DNA of 64,000 nt, from NCBI GenBank assembly GCA_934122155.1, contig CAKOVX010000002.1:62001-126000 (forward strand), read 5' to 3'. The position numbers were made by a program, and so were the translations under genes. This document shows positions 8,137 to 17,493 of this stretch, piece after piece. A model generated the notes under the pieces. The model saw only the letters and a list, made by a program, of their open reading frames with translations. It did no database searches and was not told where the DNA came from. The DNA comes from an uncultured Clostridia bacterium. GTDB taxonomy: Bacteria; Bacillota; Clostridia; TANB77; CAG-508. The first letter of the stretch is position 1. The number at the start of each line of letters is the position of its first letter.

Positions 8137-9477
8137 TTATTTCACGTAAAGTATAGGTCTAAATGTAACATATCGAAGATTGTAAGTAATAGATGCATTA
8201 AGTATACTTCTAATGCTTGTATAAAACCCTGGGTTATAACAATATGCTCCTCTTTCTGTATAGGGGCATGCAACACTACTATCAGATACACAAGTACTAT
8301 ATTCTGTGGTTAATTCAAATAAATTACCTGACATATCAAATATTTTACATACCTCATCTTCTGTTTTTCCAGTATTCCTTAAAGATCTATTTCCGTCATC
8401 CTTATTTGCATAATTAGTGTTTCCCATTGCTTGTATATACACTATTGCTGTATCCCATGCATAGCTATTTACCAAGTCACTTTCCACATATTTGTTTCCA
8501 TCATACATGTTTTTACTTACCATTGCTGCTTGTGGCTCTGTTATAATATGCCATAATGTTCCTTTTGAATAGCTCATTTCATTATCGCTATATCCTGTTG
8601 ACACTTTTGATAATGGTTTTGCATCTCCATATTGTTCTTGTATTGTTCCTGAACTTTTATGTCCACTTCCATAGCTTGCTTCATAACGTGCTATATAAAA
8701 ACCTTTATTTGTATTTGTTGTTGTTACAAATGCCTCTAAATCTTTGGCTGTTGTATTTATTGTTCCTAATGAATTAGTTTCTTCATCTGAGATTCTATTT
8801 TTATCACTTAGTTCATAGTAATAACTTCCTATTCTATATTTACTTACTGTTCCTGCTTTTACATTTGCAGCTGTTACTGCTGCATACTCTGAACCTTTTT
8901 GTACTAATGTTGGTGTTCCTGGAGTAGTTGTTGCAAATGTATATCTTCCTAACGTTATTTCTACTTCACTTCCATCATCTTTTATTATTTTATTGCTTCC
9001 ATCTCCATTTATATTACTTACTGGTATCCATACAAATTGATTACCATCTTTGTCTTCTATTACAATTCCACTTTGTACTGTATTTCCAGAGTCACCTGAT
9101 ATTTTAAATCCTCCTGGTAATACTACTTGATTTCCTTTTAAATCTTTTGCTATTACTGTTTTACTATCTGTGTTTGTTCTATCATCTGATTTCAAACTTG
9201 AATCTGTTATTTTTGGTGTTTCTGTTTGGTTTTGATCACCTGATGAATTTTGCTGCATCTCATTGTCTAACATATTTACTAAATCATCTACATCTTCTGT
9301 TCCTGTTTTTATATTTTGATTTGCCTTTTTTTGCAAATCTCTAGACTTATTAATTAATCCATCATCAGCAAATATTGCATTTATTGTTACACCTGACAAT
9401 ATTAATATTACAGCTATTGTAATTACTAATACTGTTAAGGTTATTCCTTTGTTCTTCTCACTAACTTTTAAATTCAC
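8137..9477 (-). CDS. Pilin-like protein with FGE-sulfatase/C-type-lectin-fold domain, paralogue A
   Basis: This 446-residue protein begins with a prepilin-type leader and stem (KNKG then ITLTVLVITIAVILILSGV), so it should be cleaved by the prepilin peptidase and anchored or assembled through its N-terminal helix; mature residue 5 is Val, not Glu. A Ser/Asn/Gln-rich linker follows. From about residue 95 it shows a formylglycine-generating-enzyme-like lectin fold (VVLPGGFKI, FVWIPVSNI, GFYIARYEAS, FDMSGNLFELTTEYS, RGAYCYN). I start at the GTG giving MNLKVSEKNKG, behind AAGGAGG. It is strongly similar to the gene ending at 41957 except in the last 60 residues. A display or adhesive role on pili is inferred; enzyme activity is unlikely. 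Confidence 0.85.
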   Translation of the reverse strand: MNLKVSEKNKGITLTVLVITIAVILILSGVTINAIFADDGLINKSRDLQKKANQNIKTGTEDVDDLVNMLDNEMQQNSSGDQNQTETPKITDSSLKSDDRTNTDSKTVIAKDLKGNQVVLPGGFKISGDSGNTVQSGIVIEDKDGNQFVWIPVSNINGDGSNKIIKDDGSEVEITLGRYTFATTTPGTPTLVQKGSEYAAVTAANVKAGTVSKYRIGSYYYELSDKNRISDEETNSLGTINTTAKDLEAFVTTTNTNKGFYIARYEASYGSGHKSSGTIQEQYGDAKPLSKVSTGYSDNEMSYSKGTLWHIITEPQAAMVSKNMYDGNKYVESDLVNSYAWDTAIVYIQAMGNTNYANKDDGNRSLRNTGKTEDEVCKIFDMSGNLFELTTEYSTCVSDSSVACPYTERGAYCYNPGFYTSIRSILNASITYNLRYVTFRPILYVK

Positions 9478-9608
9478 TTTTGTGATTTCCTCCTTTAATA
9501 TTTGCACTTATGGCATAATATATTTATGTAATAATATTATTATAATTTCTATTATTTTTCAATGATTTTTACAAAAAATATTGCTAATATTTTGCCATTA
9601 TATTAAAG

Positions 9609-10496
9609 CTAAATAAGTGTAGCTCCAATAATTCCAGCATCATTTCCTAATTCTGCTAACTTTATTTGTGGAAGATCTTCTTTATTAAATACATACTTTT
9701 GCTTTTTATATTCCTGTATTAGTTTGTTATATAATACATCTTCAAAATATATAAAACTTCCTCCTAAACATATTACTTGTGGCTCAAATATATCTATAAT
9801 ATTTGAAAGGCCTATAATTAGGTTATTTACATATTCATTCAATACTTCTTGCACTTTTACATTTGTATTATTTTTTAATATATTTAATAGTTCTTTGCCT
9901 GTTGTTTGTTGTGATATGTTCATAGCTTTTGTTAAATTATTTTTCAACCTTTTTATTGAACAATATGTTTCAAAACATCCTCTTTTTCCACAATTGCATT
10001 CTAGCCCATTTTTTTCTATTATCATATGCCCTAATTCAAGGCCCGAATTTCTACTTGGCTTTAGTTCTTTGCCTTCTATAAATACGTCTCCACCAATTCC
10101 TGTGCCTAAGCATAAAAATACTGCATCTTTATATTGTTTCATAGCTCCATATTGCTTTTCAGCAATTGCAGCACATTTGGCATCATTTTTTAATTTGACT
10201 GGAATTTTAAATTCAGAATTTATTATGTTGCTAATATCTAGTTCTTTTATTCCTAAATTAACCACATTAGTTATTTTCCCCTCTTTTGGTGTTCCTGGGC
10301 TAGCTATTCCAATAGCTTCTATATTACCATATTTTTTTATATAATATGAAATTTCTTTTATTATTGTTTCTAACACAAACTTTTGTACATTTTGTTGTTT
10401 TACTAGTTCAATTTCATGTTTTTCTAGAATTTTACCTTGTTCGTCAACTATGCCTGTTCCTATATGGCTTCCGCCAAAATCTATTCCTATTTTCAT
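9609..10496 (-). CDS. ROK family sugar kinase (glucokinase-like)
   Basis: This 295-residue ROK protein probably phosphorylates glucose or another hexose. It has the N-terminal phosphate loop GIDFGGSHIGTGIVD, the catalytic LKNDAKCAAIAE (Asp in NDA), GTGIGGDVFIEG, and the ROK zinc motif CNCGKRGCFETY with the preceding ELGH. It has no helix-turn-helix domain, so it is a kinase and not a NagC-type repressor. It stands behind AAAGGAAC after the terminator of the pilus operon, so it is probably transcribed apart from pilC. The exact sugar cannot be read from the sequence. Confidence 0.9.
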   Translation of the reverse strand: MKIGIDFGGSHIGTGIVDEQGKILEKHEIELVKQQNVQKFVLETIIKEISYYIKKYGNIEAIGIASPGTPKEGKITNVVNLGIKELDISNIINSEFKIPVKLKNDAKCAAIAEKQYGAMKQYKDAVFLCLGTGIGGDVFIEGKELKPSRNSGLELGHMIIEKNGLECNCGKRGCFETYCSIKRLKNNLTKAMNISQQTTGKELLNILKNNTNVKVQEVLNEYVNNLIIGLSNIIDIFEPQVICLGGSFIYFEDVLYNKLIQEYKKQKYVFNKEDLPQIKLAELGNDAGIIGATLI

Positions 10497-10512
10497 ATTG
10501 TTCCTTTCTATG

Positions 10513-10539
10513 AAAAAAAGCTCTGTTTTGCAGAGCTTT
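10513..10539 (-). terminator. Terminator of the type IV pilus operon
   Basis: A 9-bp stem AAAGCTCTG/CAGAGCTTT with a 5-base loop is followed by seven T on the minus strand. It lies 5 bases beyond the pilC stop and ahead of the ROK kinase ribosome binding site. Confidence 0.9.
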
Positions 10540-10544
10540 CATTA

Positions 10545-11894
10545 TTATAATCCAAGTCCTTCGATAATGAACTCTCCCATATATAATTGAATACATGGTA
10601 CTAATAAAACTACTACTAGGATTATTAATAATACACCAACAAAGAAGTATGATACTTCTGGAAGTACTTTCATTATTCTATCTAAGCTATTTTGTATATC
10701 AACATCCATATAGTCTAGTAATTTTTCCATCATATCTGGAAGGTCAGTTTGCATACCTATTTTTAACATTTCAAGTTCCATTGAAGAACATAAGCCAGAT
10801 TTTTCAAATGGTTCAATCCATGAACCTCCTATAAATATGTTATTTATAGACGTTTCTATAATTGAAAGTAAAACATAGTTTTTGGTAACTGATTTACTAA
10901 CTTCTAGAGCTTCTTGTATTCTCATACCATTTTTTAAATTTAAAAGCATAGCTTTCATTAATCTTGAAAAATCAATTCCGAAAACTAATCTTCCAAATAT
11001 TGGTGCTTTATATTTAAAGTAATGCCAATTGTATTTTCCTTTAGGAGTACTTATATAACCTACAATTAGTAAAACTATTATAGCAATAAATCCAACTGGT
11101 ATATACCAATACATTGTTAAATTATCAACAAATGCCATAAACTTTAATGTTGGAGCTGGTAATGGTACTCCCTCTCCAATAGCATTAAATACTTTTTGAA
11201 TTTCTGGTAGTATATAAATAGTACCAAATATTAATAATACTAATATAGCTATAAATTGTACTAAGTTTGGTATTAAAATACTTTTTATTTTTTTATTTCT
11301 ACTTGTGGTATCTTCAAGGTATTGCACCGCTTGTTCTAGTGAGTTTGTAAGTGAACCTGAAACTTCACCTACTCTTATCATATTTATATATACATATGGG
11401 AATATATTAGAATAGTATTCCATAGTTGTATACATATATTCACCACTTTCCACTCCAGCCAATATATCTTCTAGTACACCTTTAAAAGATAAGTTTTCTG
11501 TACTGTTAATAATAGTAGTTAATGCATGAATATTATTAAAATTGGCCCTTTTTAGCAAGTAAAAGTTTTGTGTAAATATAATAACATCTCTTATTGTTAT
11601 CTTCTGTCCTGCTGCTAAAACAAGGTTTATTTTTTCTCTAATTGATTGCTTTGATTCATCTCTTCCTTGAAGTACACTTGCTGAGTTAGCTGTTTTCATA
11701 ATATCATCAATATCAATAATATTCTTTTTAGGCATTCTTGTATTTTTACTTGAATAACTTACTTGAATAACTTCAATTGGTGTCAAGTTATTTGCCTTTA
11801 ATTTTTGTATTAAATTGTTTTTACTAGTTTCCTCTACCTTATTACGTACAATTTGTCCTCTATTAGTTACAGCTCTGTATACATATTCAGGCAC
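10545..11894 (-). CDS. pilC: Type IV pilus inner-membrane platform protein PilC
   Basis: This 449-residue T2SSF-family protein forms the membrane platform on which PilB and PilT act. It begins with a short segment found in this family (YVYRAVTNRGQIVRNKVEE) and two T2SSF repeats: DVIIFTQNFYLLKRANFNNI near residues 105-125, and FSRLMKAMLLNLKNGMRIQE near residue 305. Three hydrophobic segments are visible, the last close to the C-terminus (FFVGVLLIILVVVLLVP). It is the last gene of the pilus operon, 25 bases after pilT. Confidence 0.93.
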   Translation of the reverse strand: MPEYVYRAVTNRGQIVRNKVEETSKNNLIQKLKANNLTPIEVIQVSYSSKNTRMPKKNIIDIDDIMKTANSASVLQGRDESKQSIREKINLVLAAGQKITIRDVIIFTQNFYLLKRANFNNIHALTTIINSTENLSFKGVLEDILAGVESGEYMYTTMEYYSNIFPYVYINMIRVGEVSGSLTNSLEQAVQYLEDTTSRNKKIKSILIPNLVQFIAILVLLIFGTIYILPEIQKVFNAIGEGVPLPAPTLKFMAFVDNLTMYWYIPVGFIAIIVLLIVGYISTPKGKYNWHYFKYKAPIFGRLVFGIDFSRLMKAMLLNLKNGMRIQEALEVSKSVTKNYVLLSIIETSINNIFIGGSWIEPFEKSGLCSSMELEMLKIGMQTDLPDMMEKLLDYMDVDIQNSLDRIMKVLPEVSYFFVGVLLIILVVVLLVPCIQLYMGEFIIEGLGL

Positions 11895-11919
11895 TTTACT
11901 CCCTCCTTTATAGTTTTAA

Positions 11920-13047
11920 CTAATTAGTCATGTTTGCTCTTCTGTTTTCATTATCTCTTTTAATTTTTAATTGCATAATAGTTCTATTTAATGTTTCAAT
12001 ATTCTTTTCTTCTATTTGTGCTTTTGCTTGGTCTAATGAAATTTTATCTTCAACAAAAAGTTGTGCTAAAGAATTTATTAAACCAATGCTTCCTTTGTCA
12101 GCACCACTTTGTATTGCATCTTCTATTTCTGAAACACCTAATTTTTCTTTTCTTATTACACCTGCTATTGTGTTGTCTACTACCATTACTTCTGGAACTA
12201 AAACAAGTGAATCATCTCTTCCTTTTAATAGTCTTTGTGAAACAACTAATTTTAGTAATGAAGCAATTAAGTATTTTACAGTTTGTTGGTCTCTAATATC
12301 ATAGAAGTTTATCATTCTGTCAATAGTTTCTGCACATGACTTAGTATGTAATGTTCCTATTACTAAGTGTCCAGATTCTGCTGTTTCAATTGCAGCATCC
12401 ATAGTTTCTCTATCACGAATTTCTCCTATAATTAATATATCACAGTCTTCTCTCAAACAGTTTTTTACACCAGAACTATAATCTGGGCAATCTCTACCCA
12501 CTCCTACCTCTTTTTGCACAATTATAGATTTTTTGCATTTATGTTTATATTCTACTGGGCTTTCAAGAGTTAATATTTTTCTATTTTGAGTTTCATTTAC
12601 TTCATTTATTAAAGAATTTAGTGTTGTTGTTTTACCAGAGTTTGTTTTACCCGTTACCAAAATCAAACCCTGTGGTTGACTCATCATTCTTCTAACAATA
12701 TCTGGTACTCCCAAGTCTTCATATTTAGGTAATTGGCTTTTTATTAGTCTTAAAACAATTACCGGTAGTTCATTAGCTAATGAAATATTTACTCTAATTC
12801 TTGTATCTTTAAATTCATAAGAAGCATCTAGTTTTTTGTCTTTTTTAAATACTTCGTCTCTTTCTATATTTCCTCTTACAAAATAATCATATATTTCAAA
12901 CATATCATCTTCTGTTAATGCTTCAAATTCTTCTATTGGTACTAAGTCTCTTCTTACTCTTAAATATGGTTTAATTCCTGCTATTAAGTGAATATCTGAA
13001 GCATCTTTTTGAATGGCTAAATCTAAAACTTTCTCTATTTCAATCAT
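11920..13047 (-). CDS. pilT: Type IV pilus retraction ATPase PilT
   Basis: This 375-residue hexameric ATPase drives pilus depolymerisation and twitching. Walker A is GKTNSGKTTT near residues 130-140, with Asn in the place of the usual Gly. The Asp box LTLESPVEYKH, Walker B region CDILIIGEIRDRETM and His box GHLVIGTLHTKS follow. The length and the N-terminal PAS-like domain (ASDIHLIAGIKPYLRVRRD) fit PilT better than PilB. Its presence beside PilB means the pili are probably retractile and not simply competence pseudopili. Confidence 0.93.
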   Translation of the reverse strand: MIEIEKVLDLAIQKDASDIHLIAGIKPYLRVRRDLVPIEEFEALTEDDMFEIYDYFVRGNIERDEVFKKDKKLDASYEFKDTRIRVNISLANELPVIVLRLIKSQLPKYEDLGVPDIVRRMMSQPQGLILVTGKTNSGKTTTLNSLINEVNETQNRKILTLESPVEYKHKCKKSIIVQKEVGVGRDCPDYSSGVKNCLREDCDILIIGEIRDRETMDAAIETAESGHLVIGTLHTKSCAETIDRMINFYDIRDQQTVKYLIASLLKLVVSQRLLKGRDDSLVLVPEVMVVDNTIAGVIRKEKLGVSEIEDAIQSGADKGSIGLINSLAQLFVEDKISLDQAKAQIEEKNIETLNRTIMQLKIKRDNENRRANMTN

Positions 13048-13075
13048 GTTTTTCCTCCTATGTTAATTATTATCT

Positions 13076-14698
13076 TTAGTAAATAATAAGTTTATTGTTT
13101 ATTTCCTCTAGAGTTGTAATTCCACTTAATACTTTTCTAATTCCATCTACTATCAGTGGTTTATACCCTAACTCTAATGCTTTTCTTCTGATGTCCATAC
13201 TTGAACCATCACATGCAATTAAATCTTTAATTTCATCATCAATATTTAAAACTTCAAATATACCAATTCTGTCAAGATATCCACTTTGATTACATTTTTT
13301 ACATCCTACTATTTCGTAAGTTTTTTTATTATTCATGTCAAACTCTACATTGTACTTTTCACCAATTTTTTGAATTATTTCTTTTTCTTTGTCTGTAAAT
13401 TCTCTTTCTTTTGCACAATATGGGCAAACTTTTCTTACTAGTCTTTGTGATACTGCTGTTGCTAAAATACTTGAAATATCGTAATTTGATATTCCCATTT
13501 TTCTTAGTCTTGTAATAACTTCTACGCTGTCTATTGTGTGTATTGTAGATAATACATAATGTCCAGTTTGTCCAGCTTGCATTGCTATTTCTGCTGTTTC
13601 TTTATCACGAATTTCACCTACTAATATAATATCTGGATCTTGTCTTAGTACGGTTCTCAAAGAGTTAGAAAAGCTTGTTTTGCTGTCTATTTCTATTTGA
13701 TTTAACCCATCTATTCTTATTTCAACTGGGTCCTCAATTGTTGTAATATTTATTTGAGGCCTATTTAAATAGTCTATTATACTATATAAAGTAGTAGTTT
13801 TACCTTCTCCAGTAGGAGCTGCTACTATTGTAATACTATTTCTTTTGTTAAAACTTTTATTAACTAATTCTTCATCATTAGGAAAACCTAATTCAAATAT
13901 TTGGCGTACATCTGCATTTTTTCTTAATAGTCTTAGCACAAATTTTTCGCCATATATATTTTTTTGTGAAGAAACACGAATATTATAATCAGGGTAAGTA
14001 AGTATTCTACCATCTTGTGATTCCTGTTTTTCTTGGTGCATATTTGAAATTGCTTTCAATCTTCCAATTATTTGAGGCTGTTTTTCTTTACTTATCTCTG
14101 CTGTTGTTACTAATTGTCCATCTATTCTATATCTAACTCTTATCATTTTTTCAAGTGGTTCTATGTGTATATCACTTGCTCTTTTGTCCATAGCAGTTTT
14201 TATAATACTATCTACAAGTCCAGATATATCTGCATTTATGTCTATATTACCAGACACTGCACCTTCTATTGATTCTATAAGTTTGTCAATATTTGTTTCA
14301 AAAGTTATATATTTTTCCATTACTAAACCTTTATTTAATAATAAAAGCCTAATAACTTCTACTGACTTTTTATTTGAAGTATCAGCAAAACAAACTTTTA
14401 TTTTACCAGACCCAATTTCAAAAGGAATCGCCTTATTTTGTTTTATTAAATCTAGTGAAATGTACTCTAGCACATCTATTCTTATATCTCTTTCTAATAA
14501 ATAAATTGCTTTTTCGTTTAATATTTCAGCAATAGCATTTATTAATACATTTGGATCACACAATTCTAAAATATTTATAATATCCCCAAGTTTTTTATTT
14601 GGGTGTGATTTTTGATAATCTAGTGCTTTTTCAATGTCGTCCTCTGTAACTATTCCTCTTTTTACTAATTCTATTCCTATTGGTTGTCTTTTTTCCAT
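13076..14698 (-). CDS. pilB: Type IV pilus assembly ATPase PilB
   Basis: This 540-residue GspE/PilB ATPase powers pilin polymerisation. It has an N-terminal MshEN-like region, then SGLVDSIIKTAMDKRASDIH, Walker A APTGEGKTTT, the Asp box ITTIEDPVEI, Walker B DIILVGEIRDKETA and the His box GHYVLSTIHTID. A four-cysteine zinc site is present (CPYC, then CKKC), as usual for PilB. I start at the ATG giving MEKRQPIGIE because AAAGGAGAGG precedes it; a TTG six codons upstream lies in that binding site. Confidence 0.93.
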   Translation of the reverse strand: MEKRQPIGIELVKRGIVTEDDIEKALDYQKSHPNKKLGDIINILELCDPNVLINAIAEILNEKAIYLLERDIRIDVLEYISLDLIKQNKAIPFEIGSGKIKVCFADTSNKKSVEVIRLLLLNKGLVMEKYITFETNIDKLIESIEGAVSGNIDINADISGLVDSIIKTAMDKRASDIHIEPLEKMIRVRYRIDGQLVTTAEISKEKQPQIIGRLKAISNMHQEKQESQDGRILTYPDYNIRVSSQKNIYGEKFVLRLLRKNADVRQIFELGFPNDEELVNKSFNKRNSITIVAAPTGEGKTTTLYSIIDYLNRPQINITTIEDPVEIRIDGLNQIEIDSKTSFSNSLRTVLRQDPDIILVGEIRDKETAEIAMQAGQTGHYVLSTIHTIDSVEVITRLRKMGISNYDISSILATAVSQRLVRKVCPYCAKEREFTDKEKEIIQKIGEKYNVEFDMNNKKTYEIVGCKKCNQSGYLDRIGIFEVLNIDDEIKDLIACDGSSMDIRRKALELGYKPLIVDGIRKVLSGITTLEEINNKLIIY

Positions 14699-14788
14699 CT
14701 GTTCCTCTCCTTTCAATTTTTCATTAGTTCATAATTATTATACTACAAAAATAGTTAAATATATATATTTTTTTACATTTACAAACAT

Positions 14789-15223
14789 TTACCAATATTT
14801 TAATACATACTCAATTTCTTTTTGATATGATTTTGAGCCTGTGCCAATATCTAAATTAACTGTTATTAAGTTTTTAGTAATACTATCTACTTCATAAGTA
14901 CTCGCTGTAAATGTTGCCGACTTTACATTATTTGCAATTTTAGTATTGTTACGATATATTGCATTTTGTTTATATTCATATTCAGTATTGTCTGCAAATA
15001 CAATTTTTGAGCTTGTTACATTTGCTGTACTATTAGTTTTTACATCTTGTAAAAAAAACATGTTAAATTTATTATATTCTACTGCATAAGTACTTTGAGA
15101 CTTTATTGAAGTCACATTAGAAAAAAAGTATGAACTTATTAATGCTACACTGCTTATTACTATTGTAGCTACACATATATATATAACTAGTGAAGTAAGT
15201 GTAATGCCTTTCTCCGATTTCAT
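14789..15223 (-). CDS. Minor pilin/pseudopilin with prepilin leader
   Basis: This 144-residue protein has a very short prepilin leader (MKSEKG) followed by ITLTSLVIYICVATIVISSV, the N-terminal methylation-type helix, with Ser in place of Glu at mature position 5. The rest is a soluble domain of beta character. It follows the previous minor pilin by only 3 bases. Its position and size resemble PilW/ComGF-type minor pilins that start or cap the fibre; the exact class cannot be decided by eye. Confidence 0.85.
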   Translation of the reverse strand: MKSEKGITLTSLVIYICVATIVISSVALISSYFFSNVTSIKSQSTYAVEYNKFNMFFLQDVKTNSTANVTSSKIVFADNTEYEYKQNAIYRNNTKIANNVKSATFTASTYEVDSITKNLITVNLDIGTGSKSYQKEIEYVLKYW

Positions 15224-15226
15224 CTT

Positions 15227-15643
15227 TTATATCTCCTTCATTTTTAATCTATCAAAGTAAATATTTCTTTGCTCATTTGCATACGTATATGTCACATTTA
15301 TTTTTACTTCTTTAACATATGATATTGTTTCTCCTTCAGGCTTATAGTCTGAAACTTGTAATGTAGCTGTGTATTTTGCAGGTATATTAAGTTCACTTGC
15401 AAGTGAACTAGCCAAATCATCATTTACAGCATCAAAGCTAATTTTGTCTATATATTCGGCTATTTGAATGGCATATAATGTTGCCACTTCATCTACTTGT
15501 GTATCTGATTGCATTTTAAATGTTGTTACTAATGAATACCCTATTATTCCAGCAAATAGAGTAAAAATTGCAATTGCAATAATCAAGTCATACATAGTAA
15601 AGCCTTTATTTGACCTTAAATTTACAGAATTATTTTTAATCAT
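15227..15643 (-). CDS. Minor pilin/pseudopilin with prepilin leader
   Basis: This 138-residue protein has the leader MIKNNSVNLRSNKG followed by FTMYDLIIAIAIFTLFAGII, a class III signal with Asp at mature position 5. A soluble domain of about 100 residues follows (KEVKINVTYTYANEQRNIYF). It lies between the prepilin peptidase and the next minor pilin in one transcript and should be part of the pilus initiation complex. The PilV-like class is a guess from position. Confidence 0.85.
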   Translation of the reverse strand: MIKNNSVNLRSNKGFTMYDLIIAIAIFTLFAGIIGYSLVTTFKMQSDTQVDEVATLYAIQIAEYIDKISFDAVNDDLASSLASELNIPAKYTATLQVSDYKPEGETISYVKEVKINVTYTYANEQRNIYFDRLKMKEI

Positions 15644-15668
15644 ATTTCCCTCTATATATATTTATTTT

Positions 15669-16472
15669 TTAGCAAATATAAAAGTTTATTAAAATCATGC
15701 ATAATATGTTAGTTACAGATAAGTAAAATCCAATTGGTATTTTAGTTTGTTCTTCTTTTATTATTGTCTTTTTTGCTTTTATATTTATTTTGCCTAAAAG
15801 AAGTTGGAGTGCTACACATATTAATGTAAATATTATGGTTAGAATTGTTGTTACTTCATATGTAAATCCTAATAGCAACATACAAAGTAGTAGGTTTTCT
15901 ACAACATAACTATTTTTTACTTTTCTTCTTAAAATGCATGTATCTACTAATATTAAAGCTAAAACCACTCCAAAATATATAACATATCTATATATATTAA
16001 AATTCTTTTCTACTATATATAGATAAATTATATATGCAATTTGTACTATGAACTCAAATAATAGTACTGATTTTTGTATTTGTATTTTTTCTTTATCAAT
16101 CCCAGCTATTATAAATAAACCTGCTAAATATAGTACACCAATTATAAAATAAGCCCAGGTATTAATATTTGTTGTTAATATATTTAATTTTAAAGACATA
16201 GCAAATAAAACAAAAACTATACCTGATGTCAATTCTAATAAAAGATATCTTGGGTGTATTTTTTGTTTACAATATCTACATTTTCCATTTAAAAATAAAT
16301 AACTTAATATTGGAATTAAATCTAAAAATTCTAGCCTATGATTACAATTTGGACAAAAAGACCTTTCATGTGTTATGTCTTTTCCAAGTGGAATACGATA
16401 TATTGCCAAAGTAAAAAAGCTTCCAAATAAAGTTCCTATAATAAAAATTAAACCATATAAAACTATGTTCAT
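15669..16472 (-). CDS. pilD: Prepilin peptidase (A24 family), second catalytic motif not evident
   Basis: This 267-residue polytopic membrane protein has the N-terminal domain of prepilin peptidases with two cysteine pairs (CPNCNHRLEFLDLIPILSYL, then CRYCKQKI), so it should cleave and N-methylate the pilins of this operon. The first catalytic aspartate is probably in AGIDKEKIQIQKS. The second, normally in a GxGDxK motif, is not recognisable; the matching region reads KNSYVVENLLLCML and may use Glu. It lies directly downstream of the major pilin and upstream of the minor pilins. The family is secure; activity is less certain. Confidence 0.85.
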   Translation of the reverse strand: MNIVLYGLIFIIGTLFGSFFTLAIYRIPLGKDITHERSFCPNCNHRLEFLDLIPILSYLFLNGKCRYCKQKIHPRYLLLELTSGIVFVLFAMSLKLNILTTNINTWAYFIIGVLYLAGLFIIAGIDKEKIQIQKSVLLFEFIVQIAYIIYLYIVEKNFNIYRYVIYFGVVLALILVDTCILRRKVKNSYVVENLLLCMLLLGFTYEVTTILTIIFTLICVALQLLLGKINIKAKKTIIKEEQTKIPIGFYLSVTNILCMILINFYIC

Positions 16473-16490
16473 GTTTCTCCTGCCATATTA

Positions 16491-16533
16491 TATAATTTGA
16501 GGCATATACACATTGCATATGCCTAAAATTATA
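16491..16533 (-). promoter_or_regulatory. Long stem-loop between the major pilin and prepilin peptidase genes
   Basis: A 17-bp stem with one mismatch (16491-16507 with 16517-16533, containing AGGCATAT/ATATGCCT) has a 9-base loop. There is no T-run after it on the minus strand. It is well placed to protect the pilin mRNA 3' end and reduce read-through, so that the major pilin is made in excess of the downstream proteins. Confidence 0.65.
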
Positions 16534-16555
16534 ATTGAATCTTATTAAATTAAGA

Positions 16556-16984
16556 TTATTTTTTGTTTACAGTATTGTTTGTGAAATCAACTGTGAATGT
16601 GTTTCCATTTTTAGTTACTTCAACTGTTCCTGTTAATCCATTTGCTGTAACTGCTAATGTAGTTCCATTAGCGAATGTATATCCAGGGAAGTTTTTAGCA
16701 AGTATTTCAGTTTGGATACTTGAGCTTTTTGGTTCTGAAGTTGATCCTGCAAAAGACCAAGCTTTTGTTGTGTCTGTATAATACTCTGCAATTGCATCGA
16801 TTTTAGCTAAAGCCATGTAATCTCTTGCATTTCCTAATTCATTTGTATTTCCAGCATCTTTAGCTTTGTTGAAAATACCATTTTCAGATAATGCATATGT
16901 GATTGTAACTCCAGCAAGTATTATTAAAACAACAATTGTAACTACTAATGCAATTAAAGTAATACCTCTTTCATTTTTTCTCAT
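16556..16984 (-). CDS. pilA: Major type IV pilin
   Basis: This 142-residue pilin has the leader MRKNERG and the hydrophobic assembly helix ITLIALVVTIVVLIILAGVT. Mature residue 5 is Ala instead of the usual Glu. The C-terminal domain is short and Thr/Asn/Gly-rich with alternating beta pattern (TGTVEVTKNGNTFTVDFTNN) and no cysteine pair. Its place at the head of the assembly genes, its own intergenic spaces and the stem-loop behind it mark it as the main fibre subunit. Confidence 0.88.
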   Translation of the reverse strand: MRKNERGITLIALVVTIVVLIILAGVTITYALSENGIFNKAKDAGNTNELGNARDYMALAKIDAIAEYYTDTTKAWSFAGSTSEPKSSSIQTEILAKNFPGYTFANGTTLAVTANGLTGTVEVTKNGNTFTVDFTNNTVNKK

Positions 16985-17050
16985 AGTAACATTACTCCTT
17001 TCTTCTTTAGATTTTTTGTATATATTTATTTAAATAAATATAACCGATAA

Positions 17051-17470
17051 TTATTTTGTACCTGTATCATTGTAAAAGGTACCTGTCGAATTTTTGTCAA
17101 CATTTTTATTGTCATTTTGATTGTTATCTACATTATTTGTGTTATTATTTGTATTTCCTGTATTTTCTGTATTATTTACACTTGGACTGGCTGAAAACGG
17201 ATTGACCTTTCCAGTTGTATATCCATTATTTTGTTTATATAATTTTAAGTCTGCACCATCTATTTGGTAAGTTACTTCTTCTTTTTGTGCTTCAGAAACT
17301 GGTTCATCAATTTCTGCTTTTACATTTTCTGGTGTAGTATATTCTGCTAATTTATTTGGTACTACTTTGTTTGTAGGTATATAGTTATAAAATATAACAC
17401 CTAAAATTAGTACAATAGCTATACATAATAATAACATTATAAATATTTCTTTTATAACGGATTTAAACAT
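17051..17470 (-). CDS. Pilus-operon membrane protein in the PilP position
   Basis: This 139-residue protein has one N-terminal membrane segment (IFIMLLLCIAIVLILGVIFY) and a soluble part with YQIDGADLKLYKQNNGYTTG and VNPFSASPS, ending in an Asn/Thr-rich tail. The NPF element and its location right after pilO recall PilP, but a monoderm has no outer-membrane secretin for it to contact. I take it as an accessory part of the PilMNO complex, by context only. Confidence 0.65.
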   Translation of the reverse strand: MFKSVIKEIFIMLLLCIAIVLILGVIFYNYIPTNKVVPNKLAEYTTPENVKAEIDEPVSEAQKEEVTYQIDGADLKLYKQNNGYTTGKVNPFSASPSVNNTENTGNTNNNTNNVDNNQNDNKNVDKNSTGTFYNDTGTK

Positions 17471-17493
17471 ACCATTCTCCTTTGTGTTTTATT

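Noticed and set aside
9724..10344. 206-codon plus-strand open frame opposite the ROK kinase
   Set aside because: It is a shadow of the kinase frame; it has no ribosome binding site and its protein resembles no family.
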